48,785 nt of DNA from Mesorhizobium sp. BR1-1-16 (GTDB taxonomy: Bacteria; Pseudomonadota; Alphaproteobacteria; Rhizobiales; Kaistiaceae): the NCBI RefSeq assembly GCF_020165495.1, contig NZ_JAIUIE010000020.1, positions 1 through 48,785 on the forward strand, written 5' to 3'. Position numbers and translations under genes: made by a program. The notes beneath the pieces were generated by a model. The model was not told the DNA's origin. It searched no databases and worked only from the letters and a program-made list of their open reading frames with translations. Shown here one piece after another: positions 34,982-44,129 of the stretch; position 1 is the first letter of the stretch, and every line of letters starts with the position of its first letter.

Positions 34982-36004
34982 ATGCCCAATCCATCGACCA
35001 TTCCTTCGCTCGCCGCGGCGGCGTTTCTGCTTGCCGGCTGCCTGACGGCCGGCGCCGCGACGCTCGACGACGTCAAGGCGCGCGGCACCTTGAATTGCGG
35101 CGTCAATGAAGGACTTCTCGGCTTCGGCATGAAGAATGCCGACGGTGCCTGGACCGGGTTCGATGTCGATTTCTGCAAGGCCGTTGCGACCGCGATCTTC
35201 AACGATCCGGCCAAGGTCACCTATCTGCCGCTCTCGGCCACCGATCGTTTCGACGCGCTCAAGACCGGCAAGGTCGATCTGCTTTCGCGCAATTCGACAT
35301 GGACGCTCGGACGCGAGGCCGATCTCGGCATCGTCTTCACAGGCGTCACCTATTATGACGGCCAGGGCTTCATGGTGAAGCGCGCCAGCGGCAAGACGTC
35401 GGCGCTCGAACTCGATGGCGCCACGGTCTGTGTGCAGGCGGGCACGACGACGGAGCCGAATTTCATCGACTATTTCACGACCAACACGATGAAATACACG
35501 GAAGTCTCGGCAGCGACGCCATCAGAGGCGCTCGCCGCCTATAGCTCCGGCAAGTGCGATACGATCACGAGCGACGTCTCGCAACTCTATGCTGAAAAGG
35601 CCGGCCTTTCCGATCCGGGCGACAGCATCATCCTGCCGGAGGTGATTTCCAAGGAGCCGCTAGGGCCGGCCGTCCGCGCCGACGATGAAGCGTGGCGCCT
35701 GCTCGTGCAGTGGGTCAATTTCGCGCTGGTCAATGCCGAGGAACTCGGCGTTTCGTCCGATCGCATCGACGAGGCAAAGGCCTCGAAGAAGCCGGAGGTT
35801 ATGCGCCTCATCGGCACGGATGGCGACTTCGGCACCAAGCTCGGACTCACCAACGACTGGATCGCCAATATGGTCAAGGCGGTTGGCAATTACGGCGAGG
35901 TCTACGAGCGCAATCTCGGCGTCGATTCGAAGCTTGGCATCCCGCGCGGCCTCAATCAGCTGTGGAGCCGCGGCGGCATCCAGTACGCACCGCCGATCCG
36001 CTGA
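34982..36004 (+). CDS. Polar amino-acid ABC transporter substrate-binding protein (AapJ/BztA-like), orphan
   Basis: A 340-residue solute-binding protein of family 3: TLDDVKARGTLNCGVNEGL, GFDVDFCKAVATAIF, DLLSRNSTWTLGREADLG, YYDGQGFMVKR and ETTEPNF-like GTTTEPNFIDYF. The N-terminus LAAAAFLLAGCLTAGAA could be a lipoprotein or a Sec signal; Cys in AGC makes lipidation possible. The start ATG follows GGGGGGATT. No permease or ATPase gene is nearby; lexA follows. It may supply a transporter encoded elsewhere. Confidence 0.92.
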   Translation: MPNPSTIPSLAAAAFLLAGCLTAGAATLDDVKARGTLNCGVNEGLLGFGMKNADGAWTGFDVDFCKAVATAIFNDPAKVTYLPLSATDRFDALKTGKVDLLSRNSTWTLGREADLGIVFTGVTYYDGQGFMVKRASGKTSALELDGATVCVQAGTTTEPNFIDYFTTNTMKYTEVSAATPSEALAAYSSGKCDTITSDVSQLYAEKAGLSDPGDSIILPEVISKEPLGPAVRADDEAWRLLVQWVNFALVNAEELGVSSDRIDEAKASKKPEVMRLIGTDGDFGTKLGLTNDWIANMVKAVGNYGEVYERNLGVDSKLGIPRGLNQLWSRGGIQYAPPIR

Positions 36005-36096
36005 GCCAGCGAAGGAACGGTCCGGCGGCCGTCGCCGCCGGAACACCCCATTCGAGCCAGTCCTCTCACACCCGCTCTCAACCCGCGGTGCTTGCG

Positions 36097-36135
36097 GAAC
36101 ACATACAGAACATGTAAGTTGTTCGTGTTTTGTAC
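36097..36135. promoter_or_regulatory. Two SOS (LexA) boxes upstream of lexA
   Basis: GAAC-N7-GAAC at 36097-36111 and GTTC-N7-GTAC at 36121-36135 fit the alphaproteobacterial GTTC-N7-GTTC consensus; the first is the exact reverse-strand form and the second has one mismatch. They lie 29-67 bases before the lexA ATG and imply autoregulation. Confidence 0.85.
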
Positions 36136-36163
36136 CGGATGATTCTGGCGCGCGGATCGGGAA

Positions 36164-36868
36164 ATGCTCACACGCAAACAATATGAGCTTCTGCTCTTCA
36201 TCCATGAACGACTGAAGGAGGCTGGTGTGCCCCCCTCATTCGACGAGATGAAGGATGCGCTCGACTTGCGCTCCAAGTCTGGCATTCATCGCCTGATCAA
36301 GGCGCTGGAGGAGCGAGGCTTCATTCGCCGGCTTCCCAACCGCGCCCGTGCGCTCGAGGTGGTCCGACTGCCGGAGGCCATGGCGCCGACCTTGGCGCGG
36401 CCGCGCAAGACCGGCTTTGCGCCGAGCGTGATCGAAGGCAGTCTCGGCCGCATGCGGTCGGCCGAGGGTGCTGAGCCTTATCATGAGCCGGTCATCGTCC
36501 CGGTCATGGGCCGCATCGCTGCCGGCGTCCCGATCTCCGCCATCCAGTCGCAGAGCCATTCGATCACCGTCCCGCCGGAAATGCTGGGCGGCGGAGAGCA
36601 TTTCGCGCTTGAAGTGCGCGGCGATTCGATGATCGAGGCCGGCATTCTGGATGGTGACACCGTCCTCATCCGCAAGACGGACAATGCCGACAATGGCGAC
36701 ATCATTGTCGCGCTCGTCGACGAGGAGGAGGCGACGCTGAAGCGCCTTCGCCGCCGTGGCGCCTCCGTCGCGCTTGAAGCTGCGAATCCCGCTTACGAGA
36801 CGCGCATCTTCGGACCCGACCGTGTCCGCATCCAGGGCCGTCTCGTTGGGCTCATGCGTCGCTATTGA
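36164..36868 (+). CDS. lexA: LexA repressor
   Basis: A 234-residue SOS repressor. Winged helix at residues 1-65 ([35 protein letters not shown]) and a linker. The self-cleavage site Ala120-Gly121 is in GRIAAGVPI. Catalytic Ser155 is in [11 protein letters not shown] and Lys193 in ATLKRL. The roughly 230-residue length is usual for alphaproteobacteria. Controlled by the boxes at 36097-36135. Confidence 0.97.
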   Translation: MLTRKQYELLLFIHERLKEAGVPPSFDEMKDALDLRSKSGIHRLIKALEERGFIRRLPNRARALEVVRLPEAMAPTLARPRKTGFAPSVIEGSLGRMRSAEGAEPYHEPVIVPVMGRIAAGVPISAIQSQSHSITVPPEMLGGGEHFALEVRGDSMIEAGILDGDTVLIRKTDNADNGDIIVALVDEEEATLKRLRRRGASVALEAANPAYETRIFGPDRVRIQGRLVGLMRRY

Positions 36869-36913
36869 TCGGGCGACACTTGCTCGCACATCGCGGCGCT
36901 CGTTTTTCCATGT

Positions 36914-37014
36914 GATCGCCGGGCTGACCCCGGCAATCGAGGTTTCGCTACTCAGGTACGACAGGTCGTATCAGCGCCGCGAGGAAATGGATTGCCGGGT
37001 CGAGGCCCGGCAAT
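36914..37014. repeat. Two REP-like palindromes with GCCGGG core
   Basis: 36914-36938 is an inverted repeat GATCGCCGGG/CCCGGCAATC with a 5-base loop and one mismatch. 36991-37014 is a perfect 9-bp repeat ATTGCCGGG/CCCGGCAAT with a 6-base loop. The shared core and the location between the 3' ends of lexA and cobT match extragenic palindromes widespread in Hyphomicrobiales. Confidence 0.65.
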
Positions 37015-37107
37015 GGCAGGTCCAGGGTCGTCGATCGCGGGGCACACAGGCTCTTGGACCGTACCGCGGCGCGTTGCCTAGCCGAAGTCGAGGAGCCCGG
37101 CCTCAGT

Positions 37108-38136
37108 TCAGTCGTCCTTGCCGGAAACACCGGCCTGCGTGAAGGTCGCCATTCCCTCATGCACGAGCGCTGCCGCGCGGACGATGCCGGCGGCGAGAGC
37201 TGCGCCGGTGCCTTCCCCGAGCCGCATGCCGAGATCGAGCAGCGGTGTCTTGCCCATGGCATCGAGCAGCCGGCGATGCGCCGGCTCGGCCGAGAGATGG
37301 CCGAACTGGCAATGATCGAGGCTTGTCGGATCGAGCCGATAGAGCACGGCGGCGGCCGCCGTCGCGACATAGCCATCGAGGATCACCGGGATACGGCTCA
37401 TCCGCGCCGCCAGCACGGCACCTGCGATCGCCGCCAGTTCCCGCCCGCCAAGCCGGCGGAGCACTTCGAGCGGATCGGCAAGATGCCCTGCATGGACCGC
37501 AAGCGCCGCATCGACGGCTTCGGCCTTGCGCTCCACGCCGGCCGCATCGAGGCCGGTGCCGGGACCGACCCAGTCCGCGCCCGTTCCACCGAACAGACCA
37601 GCGCAAACTGCCGCCGCGACGGTCGTGTTGCCGATGCCCATCTCGCCGAGGATGAGCAGGTCGACACCGTCGGCCGTCGCTTCCATGCCAAAGGCCATGG
37701 TGCCGGCACACGCCGCTTCGCCGAGTGCTGGTTCGATAGTGATGTCGCCTGTCGGCAGATCGAGCGCCAGGTCGAAGATCTTGAGGCCGAGGCCGTTCGC
37801 CGTGCAGATCTGGTTGATCGCCGCCCCGCCGGCTGCGAAGTTCTCGACCATCTGCTGCGTCACCGAGGCTGGGAAGGCGGAGACGCCCCGTGCGGCGACG
37901 CCGTGGTTGCCAGCGAAGATCGCGACATGCGGGCGGTTGACAGCAGGACGGGCCTTGCCCTGCCAGGCGCCCAGCCATTCTGCGAGATCTTCTAGCTTTC
38001 CTAGCGAGCCGGCCGGCTTGGTGAGCTCCGCATCGCGCGCTCGAATGGCGGCGATCGCCGTCTGGTCCGGTCCCGGCATGGTCGCAACGAGCGCGCGGAT
38101 ATCATCGAAGGGCAGGCCGGTGGCGGATCGGGACAT
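37108..38136 (-). CDS. cobT: Nicotinate-nucleotide--dimethylbenzimidazole phosphoribosyltransferase
   Basis: A 342-residue CobT-family enzyme that makes alpha-ribazole phosphate for the lower ligand of cobalamin. Recognised by LTKPAGSLGKLEDLAEWLGA, VAIFAGNHGVAARGVSAFP, QMVENFAAGGAAINQIC, GEMGIGNTTVAAAVCAGLFG, RLGGRELAAIAGAV and a C-terminal LVHEGMATF that contains the catalytic Glu. The name follows the Salmonella scheme; it is not the chelatase CobT. Divergent from the cobalamin synthase gene; no riboswitch in the 110-base gap. Confidence 0.96.
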   Translation of the reverse strand: MSRSATGLPFDDIRALVATMPGPDQTAIAAIRARDAELTKPAGSLGKLEDLAEWLGAWQGKARPAVNRPHVAIFAGNHGVAARGVSAFPASVTQQMVENFAAGGAAINQICTANGLGLKIFDLALDLPTGDITIEPALGEAACAGTMAFGMEATADGVDLLILGEMGIGNTTVAAAVCAGLFGGTGADWVGPGTGLDAAGVERKAEAVDAALAVHAGHLADPLEVLRRLGGRELAAIAGAVLAARMSRIPVILDGYVATAAAAVLYRLDPTSLDHCQFGHLSAEPAHRRLLDAMGKTPLLDLGMRLGEGTGAALAAGIVRAAALVHEGMATFTQAGVSGKDD

Positions 38137-38246
38137 GGGGCGCTCATTCGCGAGGGATCGGCGGCGCTGGCCGGCCGCAGGCGGGCGATCTATAACCCTC
38201 GACGGGCGGTGCGGAAAGTCACGTCGCTGTCGCGGAGGGACACGTC

Positions 38247-39044
38247 ATGCCAGGATCAGATCGAGGCCTTGAGGACATCGGCCGCGATATCGCGGTTTCG
38301 CTTGTTTTCATGACCCGGATTCCGGCATCCCGGCTTGGTCTCGATCCTGCCGCGGCGACAAATCTTCAACGCGCCGTCCGTGTCTTTCCCCTCGCCGGCG
38401 CGCTGATCGGCGCGATTGGCGCGCTGGTGCTGCTGCTCGGCAATGCGCTCGGTCTGCCGCCGCTCGCCGCCGCGCTGCTTGCGATCAGCTCGCTCGTCAT
38501 CGGAACCGGCGCACTGCATGAGGATGGACTGGCCGATACCGCCGACGGCTTCGGTGGCGGCCGCACCCTCCCCGCCCGCCTCGCGATCATGCGGGATTCG
38601 CGCATCGGCAGCTATGGCGCCCTGGCGCTCATCCTGTCGATCCTTTTGAAGGCGAGCCTTCTCGCCGCATTCCTGCCGCTGACGCCGCTTTCAGGAGCCT
38701 TCGCCCTCATCGCCGCCGAAACGATCGGCCGTGCGGCGATCGTCTATCACTGGGCGAAGCAGCCCGCGGCGCGGCCAGACGGCCTCGCTGGCAGCATCGG
38801 CCAACCTGCAGACGACACGCTCTGGATGGCGCTAGTTTTCGCGCTGGCGATCGGTCTCGTCGCCGGCACCGCGGCCGCAGGACCGATCGCGGCGCTGGTC
38901 GCGCTCGCCTTGGCCGCGCTGGTGACACTCGGCTTTGGACAGGTGGCCAGCCGCATGATTGGCGGCCACACCGGCGACACGCTCGGGGCCGTTGAACAGC
39001 TGGCAGTGCTGGGCACTCTGCTCGCCTTGGTCGCCTTCGCATGA
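38247..39044 (+). CDS. cobV: Adenosylcobinamide-GDP ribazoletransferase (cobalamin synthase)
   Basis: A 265-residue membrane enzyme that joins adenosylcobinamide-GDP and alpha-ribazole; called CobS or CobV. Motifs: FMTRIPASRLGLDPA, VRVFPLAGALIGAIGA, ALHEDGLADTADGFGGG, IMRDSRIGSYGALAL and ASRMIGGHTGDTLGAVEQL. The Asp-rich DGLADTADG is the characteristic cytoplasmic loop. About six hydrophobic segments. Overlaps the DUF1289 gene by 4 bp. It uses the products of CobP and CobT. Confidence 0.95.
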   Translation: MPGSDRGLEDIGRDIAVSLVFMTRIPASRLGLDPAAATNLQRAVRVFPLAGALIGAIGALVLLLGNALGLPPLAAALLAISSLVIGTGALHEDGLADTADGFGGGRTLPARLAIMRDSRIGSYGALALILSILLKASLLAAFLPLTPLSGAFALIAAETIGRAAIVYHWAKQPAARPDGLAGSIGQPADDTLWMALVFALAIGLVAGTAAAGPIAALVALALAALVTLGFGQVASRMIGGHTGDTLGAVEQLAVLGTLLALVAFA

Positions 39045-39274
39045 TTTCGCCCTGCGTCCGCATCTGCACGATGGATGCTGAGTCCGGACTGTGCGAGGGC
39101 TGCGGACGGACGATCGACGAGATCGCGAACTGGACGAGAATGAACGACACGGAACGGCAGGTCGTGATGGACGCCCTTCCCGCCCGGCTTGAGGCAAAAC
39201 GGGCTGCCGAACAGGAGGCCGACCTCAGGCCTCGGCGAGAGCGAGTTGCGCCTGGCGGTTGGCGATCACGCTGA
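39041..39274 (+). CDS. DUF1289 small cysteine protein
   Basis: A 77-residue protein with the DUF1289 Cys pattern: SPCVRICTMDAESGLCEGCG (Cys5, 9, 18, 21), then RTIDEIANWTRMND and ERQVVMDALPARL. The four cysteines suggest metal binding; function is unknown. Starts in an ATGA overlap with cobV. Its last 50 bases overlap the 3' end of the convergent transporter gene, and the C-terminal Arg-rich tail beyond about residue 55 looks unconserved. Confidence 0.88.
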   Translation: MISPCVRICTMDAESGLCEGCGRTIDEIANWTRMNDTERQVVMDALPARLEAKRAAEQEADLRPRRERVAPGGWRSR

Positions 39275-40208
39275 CGATCACAAGCTGGCAGAAATGATAG
39301 AGCATGATCGGCGCGATGATGAGGCCGAGGCCCGGGATCGTTCCGAAGATGATCGGCGCGAGCGGCACGCCGGTCGCCAGTGATTTCTTCGACGCGCAGA
39401 AGAGGCAGGCGATGGTATCGGCCCGGTCGAAGCCGAACAGGCGGCAGGGAATGTGCATCAGCCAATAGATGATGAAGAACAGCGCGATGACGCCCACGAT
39501 GATCTCGATGATCAAGGAGGCATCATGGCCGCGCCAGACCCCTTCCACCATCGAGTCTGAGAACGAATTGTAGACGATCGCCAGGATGATCGCGCGGTCG
39601 GCGAGCTTTATCCGCTTGTTGTTGCGTCCCGCCCAGCCAGCGAACCAGTGACGCGCGATCTGGCCGACCACGATCGGCAGCAACACGAGCAGCAGGATCT
39701 TGCCGATGACCGGCAGCAACGGCATCGACAGGCCGCTCGTCGACAGGAACCAGGCCATCAGCAGCGGCGTCGCGAAAACGCCGATGAGGCTCGACAGCGT
39801 CGCATTGAAGATCGCCGCGGGGACATTGCCGTGGGCAAGCGACGTCATCGCGACGGAGGACGAGACGGTCGAAGGCAGCGCCGCGACATAGAAGAAGCCG
39901 ATCCAGACCTCGGGGGGAACGAAGCCCTTGAGCGGCGTACCGAACAGCAGGATGACGACCGGAAACAGCACAAAGGTGCAAAGCTGGACGCAGAGATGCA
40001 GCCGCCAGTGCCTGACACCTGCCTTCATCTTCTCCGGCGCCAGTGTCAGGCCGTAGAGGAAGAAGATGACGCCGACGCCATAGGTCGCGACCTCGTTCAT
40101 GTGCAGGATGCCGCCTGTGGCGCCCGGGCCCGGCAGGATGATGGCGATCGCCACCACGGCGACCAGAGCAAGGAGGAAGCCGTCGATCGTGAAGCCGCGG
40201 ATGGTCAT
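39225..40208 (-). CDS. SBF-like (bile acid:sodium symporter superfamily) transporter
   Basis: A 327-residue membrane protein with about ten hydrophobic segments, of the SBF-like/YfeH group. FLYGLTLAPEKMKAGVRHWR, AALPSTVSSSVAMTSLAHGN, AIFNATLSSLIGVFATPLL, RLFGFDRADTIACLFCASKKS and FGTIPGLGLIIAPIMLYH. SKKS-LATGVPLA and the discontinuous polar helix residues are typical. Substrate unknown; the name does not imply bile acids. The 3' end overlaps the DUF1289 gene by 50 bp. Confidence 0.92.
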   Translation of the reverse strand: MTIRGFTIDGFLLALVAVVAIAIILPGPGATGGILHMNEVATYGVGVIFFLYGLTLAPEKMKAGVRHWRLHLCVQLCTFVLFPVVILLFGTPLKGFVPPEVWIGFFYVAALPSTVSSSVAMTSLAHGNVPAAIFNATLSSLIGVFATPLLMAWFLSTSGLSMPLLPVIGKILLLVLLPIVVGQIARHWFAGWAGRNNKRIKLADRAIILAIVYNSFSDSMVEGVWRGHDASLIIEIIVGVIALFFIIYWLMHIPCRLFGFDRADTIACLFCASKKSLATGVPLAPIIFGTIPGLGLIIAPIMLYHFCQLVIVSVIANRQAQLALAEA

Positions 40209-40304
40209 GTCGGGTTATCCGGAAAAGGTGCTGCCAGACCGCAGCCTCCGCCCTCAATAGCGTGCACTGCGGCAAGGATAAAGAGCGGTGCCGGCAAAGG
40301 TGCT

Positions 40305-41297
40305 TCAGGCTGCGAGCGATGACGCCTCTTCGACAGCCGCGACCGCAGCGCGAAGCACCGAGACGCCGGCATCGCGCCGCGCGCCCTCGACGGTGAGTAT
40401 CTGACGGAAGCGGCGCGCGCCTGGCTGGCCATGAAAGAGCCCCAGCATATGGCGGGTGATGCGGTGCAGCGGCGCGCCACGGGCCCGTTCTGCCTCGACA
40501 TAAGGGATCATCGCTTCGATGACGTCTTGCGGATCCGGATCGGCCCTCTCGCTGCCGAAAAACACTCGATCGACAGCCGCAAGCAGCGCCGGCTCCTGAT
40601 AGGCCGCCCGACCGAGCATGACGCCGTCGACCTTATCCATCTCAGCCGCGGCGTCTGGGATCGTCTTCAGCCCACCATTGAGGCCGATTAAGAGACCGGG
40701 GAAGCGGGCCTTGAGCCGGTGGACGCGATCATAGTCGAGCGGCGGAATGTCCCTGTTCTCCTTGGGCGACAGGCCGGCGAGCCAGGCCTTGCGCGCATGA
40801 ACCCAAAGCCCATCGACACCGGCGGCGACAACGGCGTCAGCAAATGCGTCGAGCGCAACCTCGGGGTCCTGCTCGTCAACGCCGATCCGGCATTTGACCG
40901 TGACGGGGATCGCGACAGCCGCTTTCATCGCCGCGACGCAATCCGCGACGCGCTGCGGCTCGCGCATCAGGCAGGCGCCGAACGTGCCGGATTGCACGCG
41001 GTCGGACGGGCAGCCGCAATTGAGATTGATCTCGTCATAACCGAAATCCGCGCCGATCCGCGCGGCAGCCGCGAGCTTCACAGGGTCCGAGCCACCGATC
41101 TGCAAGGCGATTGGATGTTCCGCCTCGTCAAAACCGAGCAGCTTGGCGCGGTCGCCATGGATCACCGCATCTGCCACCACCATTTCGGTATAGAGCAGCG
41201 CATGCTTCGACAATTGGCGGTGAAAGAACCGGCAATGCCGATCCGTCCAGTCCATCATCGGCGCGACGGCAAATCTAGATGATTGATTCTTAATCAT
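40305..41297 (-). CDS. dusA: tRNA-dihydrouridine(20/20a) synthase DusA
   Basis: A 330-residue FMN-dependent enzyme that reduces U20/U20a in tRNA. APMMDWTDRHCRFFHRQLS at the N-terminus, YTEMV, INLNCGCPSDRVQSGTFGAC with Cys96 (of NCGCPS) as likely catalytic acid, VKCRIGVDEQD, VHARKAWLAGLSPKENR and GLNGGLKT. The ATG at 41297 gives the family N-terminus. The helical RNA-binding tail is present (MLGLFHGQPGARRFRQIL). Confidence 0.96.
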   Translation of the reverse strand: MIKNQSSRFAVAPMMDWTDRHCRFFHRQLSKHALLYTEMVVADAVIHGDRAKLLGFDEAEHPIALQIGGSDPVKLAAAARIGADFGYDEINLNCGCPSDRVQSGTFGACLMREPQRVADCVAAMKAAVAIPVTVKCRIGVDEQDPEVALDAFADAVVAAGVDGLWVHARKAWLAGLSPKENRDIPPLDYDRVHRLKARFPGLLIGLNGGLKTIPDAAAEMDKVDGVMLGRAAYQEPALLAAVDRVFFGSERADPDPQDVIEAMIPYVEAERARGAPLHRITRHMLGLFHGQPGARRFRQILTVEGARRDAGVSVLRAAVAAVEEASSLAA

Positions 41298-41515
41298 TAT
41301 TTTCGCAGCTTCAGGAAACTGAGCCTCATCGTGTGCGCTCGATCGTTCGCCACGATACGTTACAGTTTCCGATTGTTCGACGCGTGCGCGCATCGGGCGC
41401 ACACACGGGATTGCGCCTTCACTAAACTAAAATCGTGCTTCTGAAGAGACCAGATCCGTCGGACGCTATGTATCCCGTTGCTCGTCCGACTGCCGGAATG
41501 GGAAGGGGAGCCTCG

Positions 41516-42499
41516 ATGCATGCAATGGTGTTGAACGCGATCCGGACGCCGCTCGAATGGACGGAGTTGCCGGATCGTCAGCCCGGACCGGGGCAGATCC
41601 GCGTCAAGGTCACGGCTTGCGGTGTCTGCAGAACGGACCTGCATGTCGTCGATGGCGAACTGCCGAATCCCGTCGTGCCGATCATTCCGGGGCACGAGAT
41701 CGTCGGTCGCATCGATGCGATCGGGGCCGGCGTCGCGGGTCTCGAGATGGGAGAGCGTGTCGGTATCCCCTGGCTTGGCCATACCTGCGGAGTCTGTCCC
41801 TATTGCCGCATGCAGCGCGAGAACCTTTGCGACGATCCGGTCTTCACCGGATTTACCCGCGACGGTGGTTTCGCCACGGCGACCATCGCCGATGCGCGTT
41901 TCGCATTTCCGCTTGGCGAGACGGGCAGCGACGTTTCGCTCGCCCCGCTTCTTTGCGCGGGACTGATCGGCTGGCGGTCGCTGAGCATGGCCGGCGAGGG
42001 CAAGAAGATCGGTCTGTACGGCTTCGGCGCTGCCGCTCACATCATAGCCCAGGTTGCACAATGGCAAGGGCGCAGCGTCTACGCCTTCACCAAGCCTGGC
42101 GACACCGTCACGCAGGATTTCGCGCGCGCGCTCGGAGCCGTCTGGGCCGGCGGGTCCGACGTTGCGCCACCCGAGCCGCTCGATGTCGCGATCATCTTCG
42201 CGACGGTCGGCGACCTCGTGCCAGTTGCGCTCAAGTCGGTTCGGAAGGGTGGCAGGGTCGTCTGCGCCGGCATTCATATGAGTGACATCCCGAGCTTCCC
42301 CTACGCGACCCTCTGGGAAGAGCGGGAGCTGCTTTCCGTCGCCAATCTGACGCGACAGGACGGCCTCGATTTCCTGCGCCAGGTGCCGGCCATGGGGATC
42401 GTCACGCGGACGACGACCTATCCCCTTCAAAGGGCCAACGAGGCCCTGGCCGATCTCAGGGCCGGTCGCTTCGACGGTGCTGCCGTCCTGTTCCCTTAA
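41516..42499 (+). CDS. Zinc-dependent alcohol dehydrogenase
   Basis: A 327-residue medium-chain dehydrogenase, AdhA-like. Catalytic zinc ligands Cys38 ([14 protein letters not shown]) and His60-Glu61 (PGHEIVGR). Structural zinc Cys91, 94, 97 and 105 ([15 protein letters not shown]). The Rossmann dinucleotide site is [10 protein letters not shown]. The ATG at 41516 follows GGGGAG; in-frame ATGs upstream (41468, 41498) lack support. Monocistronic. It probably oxidises short-chain alcohols or reduces aldehydes. Confidence 0.93.
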   Translation: MHAMVLNAIRTPLEWTELPDRQPGPGQIRVKVTACGVCRTDLHVVDGELPNPVVPIIPGHEIVGRIDAIGAGVAGLEMGERVGIPWLGHTCGVCPYCRMQRENLCDDPVFTGFTRDGGFATATIADARFAFPLGETGSDVSLAPLLCAGLIGWRSLSMAGEGKKIGLYGFGAAAHIIAQVAQWQGRSVYAFTKPGDTVTQDFARALGAVWAGGSDVAPPEPLDVAIIFATVGDLVPVALKSVRKGGRVVCAGIHMSDIPSFPYATLWEERELLSVANLTRQDGLDFLRQVPAMGIVTRTTTYPLQRANEALADLRAGRFDGAAVLFP

Positions 42500-43006
42500 A
42501 CTGCACCGGCTCCTGATCGCACCGGAGAGACGGGCGCTCGAAGTTCGAATGCCCAGAACCCGGCCTCCCCGCGTCTGCAGAGGCGGCATTGTGCTTGTTG
42601 TTTAGGCAAGCGCATTTTTTACTCTTGCGCGGATCGATGTTTGGGATTTTCCTGCACCAATCGAATATTGGTTCACGCACATCGGACTGAACGCCGACTG
42701 CCCGCCGAAGCGCGAGATGGACGAGGCGATGGGGCCGCGCACAGATCGAGCCGGCCAAGCGGCTGTCCGACATCGGGCAGATCGCAGCGCGCGCCGATGG
42801 TTGTCACTGTCGAGAGACAGACGCCCGCAGCTGCACCAACGCGCGAGGCCGGCTGCGTCGGCACCACCACGGAGACGGCTCGATCCGCGCCTCTCGCGCC
42901 CGCTGCTGCCGGGCGCTTCGATTCAGTCGCTCCGCCGCAGCGCGTTTGGCCGGCGACATTGTCTTGCTTCGACCGACATTCGCTCGCTAACCGCCCGGGG
43001 ACAACG
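42500..43006. other. Long leader region before the amidase gene
   Basis: No supported gene. Contains a near-perfect palindrome CCGCGTCTGCAGAGGCGG (42569-42586) after the dehydrogenase gene, an AT-richer segment around 42600-42640, and the operator-like site at 42656-42672. The remaining 330 bases up to the amidase start have no recognisable structure; an open frame exists but its translation is Arg/Ala-rich and unlike a protein. Confidence 0.55.
42656..42672. promoter_or_regulatory. Operator-like site upstream of the amidase gene
   Basis: ACCAATCGAATATTGGT has palindromic ends ACCAA/TTGGT and agrees at 13 of 17 positions with 44079-44095 upstream of the GntR gene. The flanks TTTyCTGy and TTC are also shared. 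The likely ligand is the GntR/FCD regulator encoded at 44130. Confidence 0.6.
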
Positions 43007-43972
43007 ATGACACTGCACACGCTTGCCGCCACGCCTGACACAACCGTCTGGGGGCGCTTTGCGGCCAACCAGACCCCCGTCCTGACCATTCAGCCGGGCG
43101 ACACCGTGGTCATCGAGACCTTCAATGGCGGCGAATATGCGTTTCCGCCCGAAGGTTCGGCCATGCACCTGGCGGAGGCGCAACGCGTGATCGTCGCGAC
43201 GCCGACGCCCGGTGGCCGGCCCGGACACCTGATGACCGGGCCGATTGCCATTGCCGGCGCCGAGCCAGGCGATGTGCTGGAGGTCCGAATCGAACGGGTC
43301 GAACTCGGCGCTGACTGGGGCTTCAATGCCCTGTCGCCGCTGGGCGGTACGCTTGCGGGAGACTTCGACCTGTCGCGGCGGACCATCACGCACCTGCCGG
43401 TCGATCGCACAGCCATGACAGCGCAGTTTTCCCATGGCATCGAGCTCGCGCTGTGGCCATTCTTCGGCGTCATGGGCGTCGCACCGCCCGCAAGCTTTGG
43501 CGAGATCACCTCGATCCAGCCGCGGATCCATGGCGGCAACATGGATAACAAGCTGCTGACAGCAGGCTCGACACTCTGGCTTCCCGTGTGGGCCGACGGC
43601 GCCCTCTTCTCCTGCGGCGATGGGCACGGCATTCAGGGCGATGGCGAAGTTTGCATCAACGGGCTCGAAATGGCCCTGACCGGCACGTTCACCTTCATTC
43701 TTCACAAGCAAACCGAGATGCAGCTTGGGTATCCGCGGGGCGAGACGCCCGAATACCTTATCTCGATGGGCTTTCACGCCGACCTCGACGACGCCCTCAT
43801 CATCGCCTTGCGCGAAATGATCGCCATCATTTGCGAGCGGACCGCGCTCAACCCGACCGAGGCCTATCAGCTCTGCTCGCTGGCGGCCGACTTTGCCATC
43901 ACACAAGCGGTGAATGGCGAGAAGGGCGTCCACGGCAAGATCGCCAAATCCCTGCTGAAAACGACGCCATGA
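43007..43972 (+). CDS. Acetamidase/formamidase family protein
   Basis: A 321-residue FmdA/AmdA-family hydrolase that releases ammonia from short amides. TIQPGDTVVIETFNGGEY, HLMTGPIAIAGAEPGDVLEV, WPFFGVMGVAPP, GGNMDNKLLTAGSTLWLPV, ALFSCGDGHGIQGDGEVC and GFHADLDDALIIALREM are typical. The ATG at 43007 is preceded by GGGGA; the frame open from 42641 is not conserved-looking. Located before a regulator and peptide importer, so it may act on an amide taken up or produced by that pathway. Confidence 0.93.
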   Translation: MTLHTLAATPDTTVWGRFAANQTPVLTIQPGDTVVIETFNGGEYAFPPEGSAMHLAEAQRVIVATPTPGGRPGHLMTGPIAIAGAEPGDVLEVRIERVELGADWGFNALSPLGGTLAGDFDLSRRTITHLPVDRTAMTAQFSHGIELALWPFFGVMGVAPPASFGEITSIQPRIHGGNMDNKLLTAGSTLWLPVWADGALFSCGDGHGIQGDGEVCINGLEMALTGTFTFILHKQTEMQLGYPRGETPEYLISMGFHADLDDALIIALREMIAIICERTALNPTEAYQLCSLAADFAITQAVNGEKGVHGKIAKSLLKTTP

Positions 43973-44078
43973 CAACCTCGAGGCCGCGCGGCATCAAGCT
44001 GATCGAGAGACGTCCGCCTATTAGGCAGGCAGGCCTCTTATTTGCGCTTGCGCCGATCCGTGGTCCGCGTTTTTCTGT

Positions 44079-44095
44079 ACCAAATGATAATTGGT
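44079..44095. promoter_or_regulatory. Operator-like site upstream of the GntR gene
   Basis: ACCAAATGATAATTGGT, with palindromic ends ACCAA/TTGGT, lies 35 bases before the GntR start. It matches the site at 42656-42672 in 13 of 17 bases and in the flanks, consistent with autoregulation plus control of the amidase gene. Confidence 0.6.
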
Positions 44096-44129
44096 TCGGC
44101 CCGATGCCGCGGAGGCAGAGCAGAGCGTG

